Positions 48,461 through 59,201 of a DNA stretch of 64,000 nucleotides are shown piece by piece. Numbering within the stretch: the first letter of the stretch is position 1; the number at the start of each line of letters is the position of its first letter. The notes beneath the pieces were generated by a model. It saw only the letters and a list, made by a program, of their open reading frames with translations. It was not told the DNA's origin and ran no database searches. Location: contig NC_084932.1 in the NCBI RefSeq assembly GCF_958298935.1, positions 6,613,501-6,677,500 on the forward strand. Direction: 5' to 3'. This DNA comes from Phragmites australis (taxonomy: Eukaryota > Streptophyta > Magnoliopsida > Poales > Poaceae). A program made the position numbers and the translations under genes.

Positions 48461-49496
48461 CATAGATTATTTCAAGTGATGGGGGCAGAAGAAAGTGTAC
48501 TTTGATACAGCTCAGCAAGCCACAGGACTATCTAGTGCCAAGATTTGTGCCCCTGTCGAAGAGTTTATACTCAATATATGAAGATTTTACCCTTGTTACT
48601 TTCTGATCATGCAGGCCGGTTCCTGCCTTCCAATTTTGCGCTTGACAAAGGCGGATCAGGAGATGTTAGCTGTTTTTTTTTCGTTCTCATTGTTCTCCTT
48701 GAAGTTCTGTTTATTCTTTTGGACATATGGTCCATGGATGATCTAAGTCATGGCTGGGCACATTTCATGGATGAACTGGGGACTTCCCTGATCGGCCGTG
48801 CACATGCATTGTCATAAAACTGTAGAAGAATTTTGCGGTGAGACTACGATATTCCTGTTATTCTCAGTGGTCTCACTGAAAATGTACTATACAACAGGAA
48901 ACTGCACTCTGTAATTTTCTCAAGGATTAGCAAATTAGTGATTTTTGGCACGATTCTATGCAATATATAGAGTTCCTTTTAACCTTCACTATGAAGAAAT
49001 GACTATCCGTTTTCAAGTTTGATTTCTGAACCCATTTTCACTGAGTTCACATCCTTCCGTGTGAAATACAAAATAAACGATGTGCAGTTCAGCTACTTGC
49101 AGTAATATATTAAGTGCTTTATCGATCAGCATCACTTTAACACCCATTATGAGCCACTGATTGTCGCACTGACATGTAGGTCTGGCCCGCCCCGTCAGCT
49201 TCGCAACGCGGGATTTGATTTCAGCCTTATTCAGTGGTTCATACAAAGAATTTTCTCATATCACACACTGTCAATAATATAAGTCACAAACCAAAGGAAA
49301 CGAAAATAGAATCACCTGCACATCTACATACACATGTCAATACTCAACACTCTTTACATTTCTACAACTTTCTGCAAAACAAATTCAACTGATCAACCAA
49401 TAATCGGCATACACCCAACACTGTGAAGATCTCCAAGCTGCACAAGGTCAATCAAATAATTGATCCAGAGGCTTATCTCAAAAGCTCACTTCATTG
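48461..49496. other. Interval between convergent genes
   Basis: It probably holds the 3' untranslated regions of the MUCI70-like gene (+) and the BYPASS1-like gene (-). Small open frames such as 48545-48817 lack any family signature. Confidence 0.5.
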
Positions 49497-50543
49497 TTAC
49501 GTTAGAGCCTTGTCTCTGAGGATCCCCAGCATCTCATTCCTGCCCCTGATCACCTCATCGAACACCTCATCCAGGACGCAGTCGAACATCTCCACCCCTT
49601 CCCTGAGCTCGCCTGACCTTGCCCTCAGCAGCTCCACATGCCGCCTCAGCAGCTCTTCTTCCTGACCTCCATGGCCTCCACCGTCGTCAGTTCTGCCATT
49701 GATCAGGTCCTGGACCACCGTGGCAACCTGCTCGTGCTCCGCGACGGTCGCCCGGCAGGGGAACCGGGCGTGGATCAGTGACAGTGACTCGCACCACGGC
49801 TCCAGCTCCGGGACGACGGCGGAGGATAGAGTGGTGGGCCGGACGCCGCCAGCGTAGAGGTGGGAAGGAGAGGCGAGTGCCTGGAGCACGAACATGGACA
49901 GGACGGACGTTGTGATCTTGGCGACGAGCGTGACGACGACCATGCCGCCCGCGTCCCCGCCGGCGCCGGACATGATCTTCATTCCCAGTCGCTCCGCCTC
50001 GGTCACCGCCACCTTCACGCTCTTCATCTTGTCGCGGACGGCGGCCGGCGCCTCCTGGACCGGCTCCGACGCCCACCCGGCGCAAGGGGCGGCAATCCCC
50101 GAGACGAGCAAACTCGAGACGGCGGCGCGGCCCACCTGCGCGGCGATGTCGACGACCATGCAGTAGCGGTGCAGCCGCGACACGGCGGCCTTGAACGCGT
50201 TGCAAAAGTCCAGCAGCGCCGCGGTCTCCTGCATGTAGTGGTCGAACCACTCCCCGGCGCCGCAAGACGAAACGACGGCCACCGGCACGTCAGCCTTCCT
50301 GAAGATGGCAAGCATCTCGCGCTGCATCCGCTTCACCAGCTGCATGGCGTCGGCGCACCACCTCATGGACACCGACCCCGACCCGCCACCGCCGCCATCA
50401 ACGTCCAGCGTGTTCTCGAGGTGCGCGAGCCCCTCGACGAGCGAGGCGCAGAAGGCAGCCGTGTCACCGCCGAGCCGGAGGGGGCACCGCCGGCGACCGC
50501 TAGGCGTGAGACACCTCATCTTCATTTTCAGTTGGCCATGCAT
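49497..50543 (-). CDS. BYPASS1-like protein (BPS1 family)
   Basis: A single-exon gene of 348 codons from the ATG at 50543 (the frame extends 7 codons upstream without an ATG; further ATGs at 50525 and 50519 are possible starts). Family signatures include MRWCADAMQLVKRM near the first third, then EWFDHYMQETAALLDFCNAF and AVSRLH (BPS1 has WVD-YLD-SVKLLD-CNAF-SEL-RL), a hydrophobic helix VVVTLVAKITTSVLSMFVL at about residues 200-220, PWCESLSLIHARF, and a C-terminal helix ending VLDEVFDEVIRGRNEMLGILR. In Arabidopsis, BPS1 restrains production of a root-derived mobile growth inhibitor. The biochemical activity of the family is unknown. GC-rich coding sequence produces long false frames on the other strand. 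Confidence 0.85.
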   Translation of the reverse strand: MHGQLKMKMRCLTPSGRRRCPLRLGGDTAAFCASLVEGLAHLENTLDVDGGGGGSGSVSMRWCADAMQLVKRMQREMLAIFRKADVPVAVVSSCGAGEWFDHYMQETAALLDFCNAFKAAVSRLHRYCMVVDIAAQVGRAAVSSLLVSGIAAPCAGWASEPVQEAPAAVRDKMKSVKVAVTEAERLGMKIMSGAGGDAGGMVVVTLVAKITTSVLSMFVLQALASPSHLYAGGVRPTTLSSAVVPELEPWCESLSLIHARFPCRATVAEHEQVATVVQDLINGRTDDGGGHGGQEEELLRRHVELLRARSGELREGVEMFDCVLDEVFDEVIRGRNEMLGILRDKALT

Positions 50544-50564
50544 GGATCGGAAGAATCCAAACAA

Positions 50565-51497
50565 TGCAACTAACCAAGTGGTTGCAAGGTTAATCCACCC
50601 AAAGATATCTATCTATATATCCATGTACACTTGTTTATGTGCAATTGTTTGTGTGTGCAATTCAAGGGCAATAGCACATTTGAATGTTTGCAAATGGTAG
50701 CTTGGTTTCTTGAAGGAGTAGGGAAGATGGATTATTCAAAGGGGGAGCAAGGAGAGGAGTGAAGCAAGAGGATTGGCATATATACTATTCTTTGCACATA
50801 GCTTGCTTTACTTAACCTTGTAACCCTGTTCTTGGTCAATAGGAGGTAGGTTAGGTGTTTGGACAAAACTCACCAACCAAACCAGTTCAACCTTTCAGCT
50901 CTGCCAAAAAAAAAATTACAGCCTTTCAGCTGACGTGGATGTGGCAACTACTATTAAGATATGGATTGACTTATAAGGATGGAAGGGGGACCCATGGATG
51001 CATCGGGCCCTTGGGACGGCTTGAGAAGGAAAGTGGGACCCATGGATGCACTTTGCTGTGGAAATCATCGATAGGTTTTAGTACTGATCGAAAGTTCAGA
51101 ATCGACCGTGTCATTGCAGTGTCTTTGTCACACAGTTAATGCTCTTTTTTGTTTCTTTTCTTCTTCTTTTTTTGTTTTTGGTAATGCATATATCACCCTT
51201 TGATCATATTCTTTCAATGGTACACACATTTAATCAGAAATCTCCAAAGTTAGTGGCTCGCCCTCTATTGGCCCTATATATTCTTCTAGTTTTGAGAACG
51301 AACTGGTTAAATTTAATCAACGAGCTACTTGCATATACAAATTAGATTTATTATTTGGCAAACACCAAGTAATACAATACTAGGAACTGAGTCTAGTTTA
51401 GTTATTGTGGATATACGTTTAGATCATTCAAGTTTGAGTTCTTTTGAACGCAAATTTGAATGTATATTTTTTTTTAAAAATATTTGTATGTATCTTA
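50565..51497. other. Upstream region of the BYPASS1-like gene
   Basis: AT-rich noncoding DNA. A short phrase GGGACCCATGGATGCA repeats at about 50988 and 51036. No other feature was recognised. Confidence 0.4.
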
Positions 51498-51785
51498 GAC
51501 ATTTTGTTGATGTAGAGATCGAAAGTTATATTTCTATTATAAAAAAATAATACAATACTAATACAGTGTATACATTTTTAATGCAATACAATACTAGCAC
51601 TATATACGTACCTTGGAGTGAAGCGCATAGCTTCCAAGTTAGACATCTTATTAATGTAGAGATTGGAAGTTAAATTTATATTATTAAAAAATAATATAAT
51701 ACTAATATAGTGTATACATTTTTAGTGCAAAACAATACTAGCACTACATGCTGCTACCTTGGGGTGAAACGCGTAGCTTCCTGGT
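51498..51785. repeat. Tandem duplication, two copies of a 144-bp unit
   Basis: GACAT-TT-TTGATGTAGAGATCG at 51498 and GACATCTTATTAATGTAGAG at 51642 begin two copies. Both contain AGTGTATACATTTTTA and AATACTAGCACTA and end near GTAGCTTCC. Divergence is moderate. Confidence 0.75.
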
Positions 51786-52079
51786 TACAAGTCAACAATA
51801 ACTTGCTTTTGCTAGAAGAGATGCAGAAGAGGTTCAGAGTTGCAGGCAACAACAACGAACTCACGAGTCTAAGAGCCCTCCGATAGCGTTGCTAAGCTTT
51901 GTCCCATCTCGGCAAGCTAGAAGGACCGAAACTTGCTGTTGTGCACGCCTTCACCTGAACCACGCAGTAAAAAAACTTCAAACTGATACCAACAACACGT
52001 CAGGTGAGCTACTTGCCAGAATTTTCTGTATCTGAAACTGCTGCTTTTTGCGCTTTTTTTCTGTTAGTCCGAATATAAA

Positions 52080-52459
52080 GGGATTGTTTGGTTAGCGTCA
52101 AAGTGAGTTAAGTCAAATTTTGGTCATATTCTAAAATTTTGGTCTCTATTTGGTTTAAGGCTAAAATTTTGTCACGTCTCGAAAAAAATTTGGTCAGTCA
52201 AAAATTTTCTATAGTATTTCTCGGTAAATTTTGGACAGCCAAATTGTCTGTCAAAATTTTTGACCGGCAAAATTTTGACTTAGTCTCAAACCAAATACCA
52301 TTTTGGCAACCAAAATTTAATATTTTCCTGATTTGACCTGCAAAATTTTGACTTAGTCTCAAACCAAATACCATTTTGGCGACCAAAATTTAATATTGTC
52401 CTGATTTGACCTCTAACCAAATTTTAGCTTGTCTGTTAGGACCAAATACCAAACAGCCT
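52080..52459. mobile_element. Probable MITE with internal 73-bp direct repeat
   Basis: The left end GGGATTGTTTGGTTAG and the right end read inward GAGGCTGTTTGGTATTTG are imperfect inverted repeats of the GTTTGGT type common in PIF/Harbinger MITEs. The interior is made of AAATTTTG-type inverted phrases and two nearly identical 73-bp units starting at 52268 and 52341. A clean target duplication was not found, so the class is tentative. Confidence 0.5.
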
Positions 52460-55357
52460 CATAGCCTTTGTCTACAAATTTGCCGAATCTTTGTTCCCTA
52501 ACCATATATCTTTACTCTCTCAAAGATAGAGGAAGCAGCAACATGGACAACAGCCGGAGCAGGACTCGTACAAGTATCAGATTAGGCAGGGATGCAAAGC
52601 TATTGTGGGCGCTCTTAAGCTATTGAACTTGGGTATGCCCTTTTCTTTTGTCAAGTGGAATTTAGAATAGAATGTGATACGATCGAGTGACACTTTTTAA
52701 TGGGCTTTAACATCTTTCTTTACCTTCTGCCCTAGTGCACCTTTTGTGGGGAGAGTAGGTTTTTGGCAACCCTTTTTTTTCTACCTTTCCTTGCCAAACA
52801 ATTCAGCTTGTACATCGACTTTTTTCTTTCTTTTTTCCGTTTGGGATTTTTTAAAATATAACTAGTTATTTACCCATACGTTGCAACATATGTTAAAAAT
52901 TTGTTAAACAAAAGTGATATAACACATATATAGCCATGCTAGGATTATTATTTCAATTCATTATTCAACAAGTGCTATTTTGGATTCCTTCTAGAGAAAA
53001 TCCGGGAACCTCGTTATTATCTTTTGAAGATATGGATAATTTCAACACATCACATGAGAGTAAAATACACCAAAGCTTGCTAGTAATCCACAACAAACAT
53101 CCACGACAACTCTATTATAAGAACCAAATGCAATATCTTGTACCATAAGGATAAAACATGTGGCACAACATAAGAGAATAATGTTATAGTTCATTTCGAG
53201 GAAACTTTCATTTTGCTAGAAGAATCCAGGAATCAGCACCGAGGGCAGTGAGCGCGGCTGCAGCATGGTAGCTCGGTCATCATCATCTATGCGAGGCTCC
53301 TCTCTGACTGAGGCCATCGTATTCTGAGTATTCTCTGACGAAGTCAACATTGTTGTCTTATGTGATCCTGATCATTTATTGTGGCCGGTTTCCACCTTAA
53401 GAGAAAGCTATGTATAAAACTGTAAACCCCGCTAGTATGAAATTTGTTGTAGTAAAAAGCAGAGATTAGTAAGGAGAATTATTTGAGGCAAAGCAGTTGT
53501 TCGTAATAAATAAATAAATTATAGTATCCAACCATGGGAATGCATTTGCGAGGCACTTTATCATACTGAATCCAACTGTAACAACCAATTAGATTATTAG
53601 GAGGAGTGAGGTGATTTTTTTAGGAAAATCTGATAGTAACTGTAAAGATTTTGTGCACAAGCTTCAGCTGAGCGAAACAAGTTAATAAAAAGCATCGCTT
53701 GAAAACTGAATATTTAGATTAATAACTTAATGAGAAGCATTCACATGTTTTCAACAGAGCAGTTGCAAAGAACAATGCTTCATGTTAAGTGCAAAGTATG
53801 GGACGGTAGCAGCAGTGTCAAAATGTTAATAAGATTGCCCATTGTTATTTGGAGTTTTCATTTTACCAAAGTATCACACAAGCCAAAGAAAGAGAGTAAT
53901 AGGATGTATGGCTCATTTTTAGTTTAAAAGCATATTTCACCAAATAACAATGGCATTGATTAATCTGTCAAGAATCCAAATTTAGGCCAGAACTCATTAA
54001 CTATTTATCGAGGATGCAGCCTTGCATTGGAATTTTGAAGGAAACTAACGCGATGAGCTGGAGAGTGCTAGACATTGTCTCAAACAGGTTGTGGGCAAAG
54101 TAATACGATTCAACCAACTTGAAATTCGAACTAAAATAAAATCAATTATTCAGGTCATATTATGTAGCACATAGCAACTCTTATTTAACTTGATCAGTTG
54201 AAAAAAGTTTGTGGTTTTACCTTGTAGCTTGCTTTGGCATTCTACGTCTAGCAGCAACAACATGGCATCCAGTACCAGAGAGCAACTGCAACCTTAGTGG
54301 GCAGCAAAGGTGGTGGTAGACAAACAGTAAGAAGCACATTCATGGTAGATGTACACTTTGTCTACCTGTATGGTGTACCAACAGTTGAACAGTTGTGTCT
54401 TGCCTGGAATCTTTCTACTTAAATACTACGAAAAATATCTCTACAAAAATACTATGAAAATTTCTGTTGTTTTATGCTAATCATGCAGTGCTATTGGTGG
54501 ATTATTGCATAGTTTATGTGGTCCTGTAATGTGTGCTATACACGTAATTGTGAGGTTTGTAGTACTGAATCAGGAAGTTTTGTTGATTTTTGAATAGTGT
54601 AGATTATGGTCACATTAAGAGAGATAGACAGTTCTGATGCCCGTCTCGTTTAAAAAAAAATCAAATTGGCTCTGAATCCTAAAACCCAGTGTTTGTTCGA
54701 TCAACTTTGTCTGCAGTTTGCCAGTCGACTTCTGCCCAAAGCTCCCTACGTCCTGCATTCTAGCGACGCGCCAGCACGCTCACAGGAACACATGAAGGTA
54801 CGTACCTTTCCCACGCAATCAGTACGAGCAGAGACATCATCTACTCCAGCGGTTCATCGCGCTGCCCGCGACCAATACGATCGATCATCTGAAATGCTCG
54901 AAAAGCCAGCAGCAGCGACAAACAATGCACCAACTTTAGAAGCGCCATTTATTCATCCAACATCAACACAACGATGCATCGGCAGCCACTTTAGAAGCGC
55001 CATTTATTCATCCAACATCAACACAATTCCCTTCTCTCTACTGTCACTTTAGAACATCAACTAAGTACCACTGGCTGATTGTACACAGACATACGGGAGC
55101 CAATACATCAGGTCCCTCTTTTCTCTCTTTGCCTCTCTCCCTTGCAAAATCTGGCGTTGCAGCTGTCAACATGTTAGCGCCAGGTTTCCTCCTCTCCCAT
55201 GTTTACAGCAAAAAGCATCCACACCTCACTGCGTCAATAAAAAGAAAGCAAACAGGAACCGATGGTCAATACAGAGCATCAAAAGAGGGCCTTGATCAAA
55301 CATGAGGTTGTTACAGGAATGGAAGTCCGCGGCGTGTGCTACATTGACCAACCTTGA
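52460..55357. other. Intergenic DNA with one small duplication
   Basis: Mostly AT-rich, with no convincing gene. A 39-bp phrase beginning ACTTTAGAAGCGCCATTTAT occurs at 54933 and 54988 (period 55). The 128-codon frame at 54666-55052 spans it but has no family signature. The right end includes the PDI 3' untranslated region. Confidence 0.4.
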
Positions 55358-58300
55358 TTAGAGCTCGTCCTTCACAGACTCCGTGGCGACTGAGTCCGCC
55401 TTCTCTGACGTCTCCTGGGTGCCGGACTCTTTGTTCTTCCTGATGTAGTCGACGATCTCATCGGCTGTCCTGCCGCTGTCGTAGGAGGTTATCTTCCCAC
55501 TGGGAGTGACGAAGTACATGGTGGGGTAACCTTGAACTTCAAACTCACTGGGCACATCATTTGCGGTTGCGTCCTGGAAACAGGATTGCAAAATAGAGTT
55601 AAGGCAAATCGATTGTTTTGTAGAAGGAATTCAGGAAGAACACATTGGGAGCAAAGGTACCATCTTAGCGATGATGACATCCTCATCACTTTGAAGTGTG
55701 GTGGCAGCCTCGTCCAAGAGGGGTGCCAACTTCTTGCAGTGTCCACACCAGGGGGCATAGAATTCAATAAGAACTGCAATATAGATAGATAAATCAAGGG
55801 GATGTCGAGACATGATATAGAGACTTCATCGGAGGTATAAAAGACAAGATAAACGACATGCTAAGCATTTTTCAGTTGAAAGTATACCTATCGGAAATAA
55901 TTCATAATTGAAGAAAAAAGAACAGATTAATCAGGATGCATACCATTTTTGCCAGATTTGAAGACCACATCGTGGAGGCTGTCAGCCACAACTACTTTAA
56001 CAGGCTCATTGTTGACCTCAGGAATAGGCTCAGACTTTTTGAATGATGATAATTTACCGTCCTACAAGTAGGAAGGACTCATGAGATATTGTTTAGGTTA
56101 AACAGATTATCCAAATTCATATATAAATAATCACAAAGAAAAGGTATTAAAGCATATAACAGTACTTACGAAGTACTCCTTCAACCAAGAGACAATCTGG
56201 TCAGCCTCAATCTGCTCCTTCAAGAATTTCTTGGAATCACCATCCTGAATGAGGATAAGGGGTGCCTGATCCTCTTTCAGGCCGAAGTACTATCATTTCA
56301 ACAAATTAATTGTTAGCATAAAGGGTTTAGGTATAAATTAACAGCAACAATATATGAGGGGAAGTGAGAACCAAACCTGGAAAGCACCCTGGCTGGCTTC
56401 AATGTCACCAATAAGGAACTTGATTTCCTTGTCCTTGAACTCATCTGCAGCACCATAATAAGCAGACTTGAACGACTCAAATGGTCCAGTGGAGAAGTTC
56501 AAAAATAGCATAGCCTGCCAATCATTTGGTGCCACAGAAGTAGTGAAAACAGTCAGTAATCAACAACTAAAATCCACCACCATGATGTACAATTTAACAG
56601 CCTTTTTTCGAGTCACTAGGTTTATTGCTCACAGGTCACAAGAAGAAATTTTAAAACAAATAAGGAAAAAATACATTGGATATTCCATTCGAGCAGTTTG
56701 ATATTTCGGAGTGTTATTTGATGCCACTAGAAATGTATACTTCGTATCTTTTGAAGACAGGGAAAAACAAACTTAAAATATGCTAGGCAGCATCACATTT
56801 CAATACATTAGCAACGCAGGATAAAAGCTAGTTGGTTGCAGATGCAGTGGCTTGGGCTCAGAATTGAGTAGATATTCAGTAGTAATCAATGTTACCAAAA
56901 CTTGGTCAATTAAACCAACCATTGGCTGACAGTAGTACTCAAGCTATTTTGAGAACAATAGTGTCATGTTCTTACCTTGGGAGCTGAGCTTTGGAAGTAT
57001 TTCAAGAGGTATGGGTGGTTATCAGGATTCTTGTCAAAAGTGACAACTCTGGGAGTGCTGCTAGCATCAATAAACTTCTCCAGAGCAGCGACATCAAAAT
57101 CCTGTACAATGTGGCAGCAATGTGTCATTAGTGACAATCACACATGATAGTACCATAGATAGTATGTATGATCCTCTGTATGGAAATATGAATGGCCAGC
57201 AAAACTATTGCCAAATGTTACAGTGAATGAGAGTAAAACCTTGCTGTCAACAACGAGCTCATCAAATGGCTTCAATAACCTAACCAAAGGCCTCTCCACT
57301 GCAGCATCACCACGTGGAAGGTGGTTGGCATGCAAAGTGTGGCCAAAGTCGTAATCAGACCGCAGCTTCTCAGCAACCTCCATGAAGTTTGTAAACTCAG
57401 TGCCACTGAATTCTGTGAAGACGCCAACCTATGCAATTACAATCGTTACTTGTAGTCAGCAGGCAGCTCAAGAGCATCAATTGGGCAATGTGTAATAATG
57501 TTGATCGTTAATCAAAAACAGATATGGAAAAAAATTGAATTGTGAGCTTACAATGTAGATCTTTTTGTCATCGATAAGGGTTGTTGCATCTTCTGGTGAC
57601 TTGATCTCCTTGGAAGCAGGGCCAACCTGCTTCTTCAGGTATTCGACAATGCCCTCGGCCTCCCTAGGGCCCTTGTATTCCTGAATGTTCTTTCCCTGGT
57701 TCCTGAAGATCTTAAGGGTCGGGAACCCTTGGATCTCGTACTTGGTAGCAAGCGGCCTGTTCTTGTCCTCGTTGGCATCAACCTTAGCAAGAACAATCGG
57801 TGGGTCGTGCTTGCTAAGCAATTGGGCCGCCTTCTCATACTGAAACATCGCAGACACAGAAGTTCAACATGTGAGATGGATCCAGTCAACACAGAACACT
57901 TCTGTAGAGTGAGTACAGGATATACAACATTACCTCTGGGGCAAGTTTCTTGCAGTGTCCACACCTGCAAATTCAATTTCACCAAATTAGGTACAAAAAC
58001 TAGAACAAATAAATAGAGATCATCTATGCATTGTTCAACAGTAATCACACAGAAGTAACACATCAGTAAAAGTTGCAAGTGCACACCCAATTTTAAACCC
58101 AAGACAAAAGCCTCCCAAACGTCAAATCAACTCACCAACCGCAGAAAACCTACAAAACTCCCGATTCATGAACCTTAAACCATCGATAACCCAAATCAAA
58201 TAAGAACTCCATCGAAACTACTTGAATTACTTATCTGACTGCGGACCTGGAACTCCGCGCTGTTGCACGGGCGTACAGAAAACAAATCCACGCGAAAACC

Positions 58301-58703
58301 AGCGACCAAATAGGCGAACCTGCAACCCCAAACGCAGCGGCAGCCTCCCCAACCCCTGCATCTGAACCCCTCAACCACATCCAAACCCCTCAGGAAACCC
58401 CGATCCAAGCCACCAAAGCCCTCCCAATCCCCCACGCGATATCCAACCATAACCCTACACAGACCGGCCCCGCGGGGCCAGGATGGACGCGAGTGCTCAC
58501 CACGGGGCGTAGAACTCGACGACCATGAACGGGTGCTTGGCGACGGCGTCGTCGAAGCTGTCCGCGTCAAGGGTCAGCACGGCCTCCCCCTCCCCCTCCG
58601 CCGCGGCGGCGGCGCCGGCCTCCTCCGCCCTCGCGGCGGGCGCGGACAGCGCGATGGCGAGCGCGAGCAGCAGCGAGATCCAGACCTTCGAGCAGATCGT
58701 CAT
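55358..58703 (-). CDS. PDIL1-1: Protein disulfide isomerase, PDIL1-1 type
   Basis: ER-lumenal thiol oxidoreductase that forms and reshuffles disulfides in secretory proteins. The 513 residues come from ten exons: 58501-58703, 57934-57964, 57552-57839, 57240-57428, 56976-57101, 56377-56514, 56170-56289, 55944-56061, 55661-55773 and 55358-55573. All splice signals are GT...AG and phases close. A signal peptide (about 1-26, [17 protein letters not shown]) is followed by an a-b-b'-a' arrangement. The active sites are [12 protein letters not shown] at C69/C72, split over the exon 1/2 junction with a 31-nt exon 2, and again at C414/C417. Conserved b-domain text includes VGVFTEFSG and the substrate-side b' FSTGPFESF; an NFS glycosylation site is at 285. 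It ends in the ER retention signal KDEL. Length equals that of known grass PDIs. In cereal endosperm this class helps storage-protein folding. Upstream ER-stress elements support stress induction. Confidence 0.97.
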
Positions 58704-59125
58704 GGCGGAGTGGAGTCGCAGATTTTCTTCCTAGAGGAGGAGACGGGACACGACGCAGCACACTGCACAGTCTGCACGGACTTTAAAAGGAGCGGAGCAC
58801 GCGAGGAGTCCACAGGACCAGGTGAACCCGGTCCACCCGGGAACGGTGACTGCCAGACGGGCCCCACTGCGGGCGGACTCCTGGACCTAGGCTCGGTGTA
58901 CGAAGGTCACGAGATATTTGCAGAGCAACTTTGCAATTAAGCCACTGCACTTATCGCAAACCATATATAATCCCACGAGATTAAGAGATGTAAAGATTAG
59001 AGACAAGATTAGGACCCCTCTTCGTATGTAATTAATGATAAATTAAGGGGTGCCTAAAGGTAGCTGGTCTTAATTCTTTCCGCACTGCCTTGAAACGCCG
59101 TGGAATTTTGCGAGTCCCCACACCA

Positions 59126-59133
59126 CCACGTCA
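59126..59133 (-). promoter_or_regulatory. CCACGTCA (TGACGTGG), UPRE-type bZIP site
   Basis: Read on the minus strand this is TGACGTGG, the core of the unfolded-protein-response element bound by ATF6/bZIP17/28/60-type factors. It lies 423 bp upstream of the PDI ATG. Confidence 0.5.
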
Positions 59134-59179
59134 GCCGATACACGGAGGCAGGCGGCCACGCACCAGCGAGGGCCCTGGA

Positions 59180-59201
59180 CCAATGGGAGCGCGCCACGTC
59201 A
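59180..59201 (+). promoter_or_regulatory. ER-stress element CCAAT-N9-CCACG overlapping a second CCACGTCA
   Basis: CCAAT (59180-59184), nine bases, then CCACG (59194-59198) is an exact match to the ERSE consensus recognised jointly by NF-Y and ER-stress bZIP factors. The CCACG continues into CCACGTCA (59194-59201), so a UPRE-type site overlaps it. It lies about 480 bp upstream of the PDI start codon, in a chaperone gene of the kind this element controls. Spacing was counted by hand. Confidence 0.65.

Noticed and set aside
48545..48817. 90-codon hydrophobic frame
   Set aside because: It lies directly after the MUCI70-like stop and is most likely 3' untranslated region.
49860..50573. 237-codon plus-strand frame rich in His, Arg and Asp
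   Set aside because: It is antisense to the BYPASS1-like coding exon and follows from its GC-rich third positions.
54666..55052. 128-codon frame
   Set aside because: It spans a 55-bp duplication, shows no domain and has low-complexity sequence. Nothing supports a gene.
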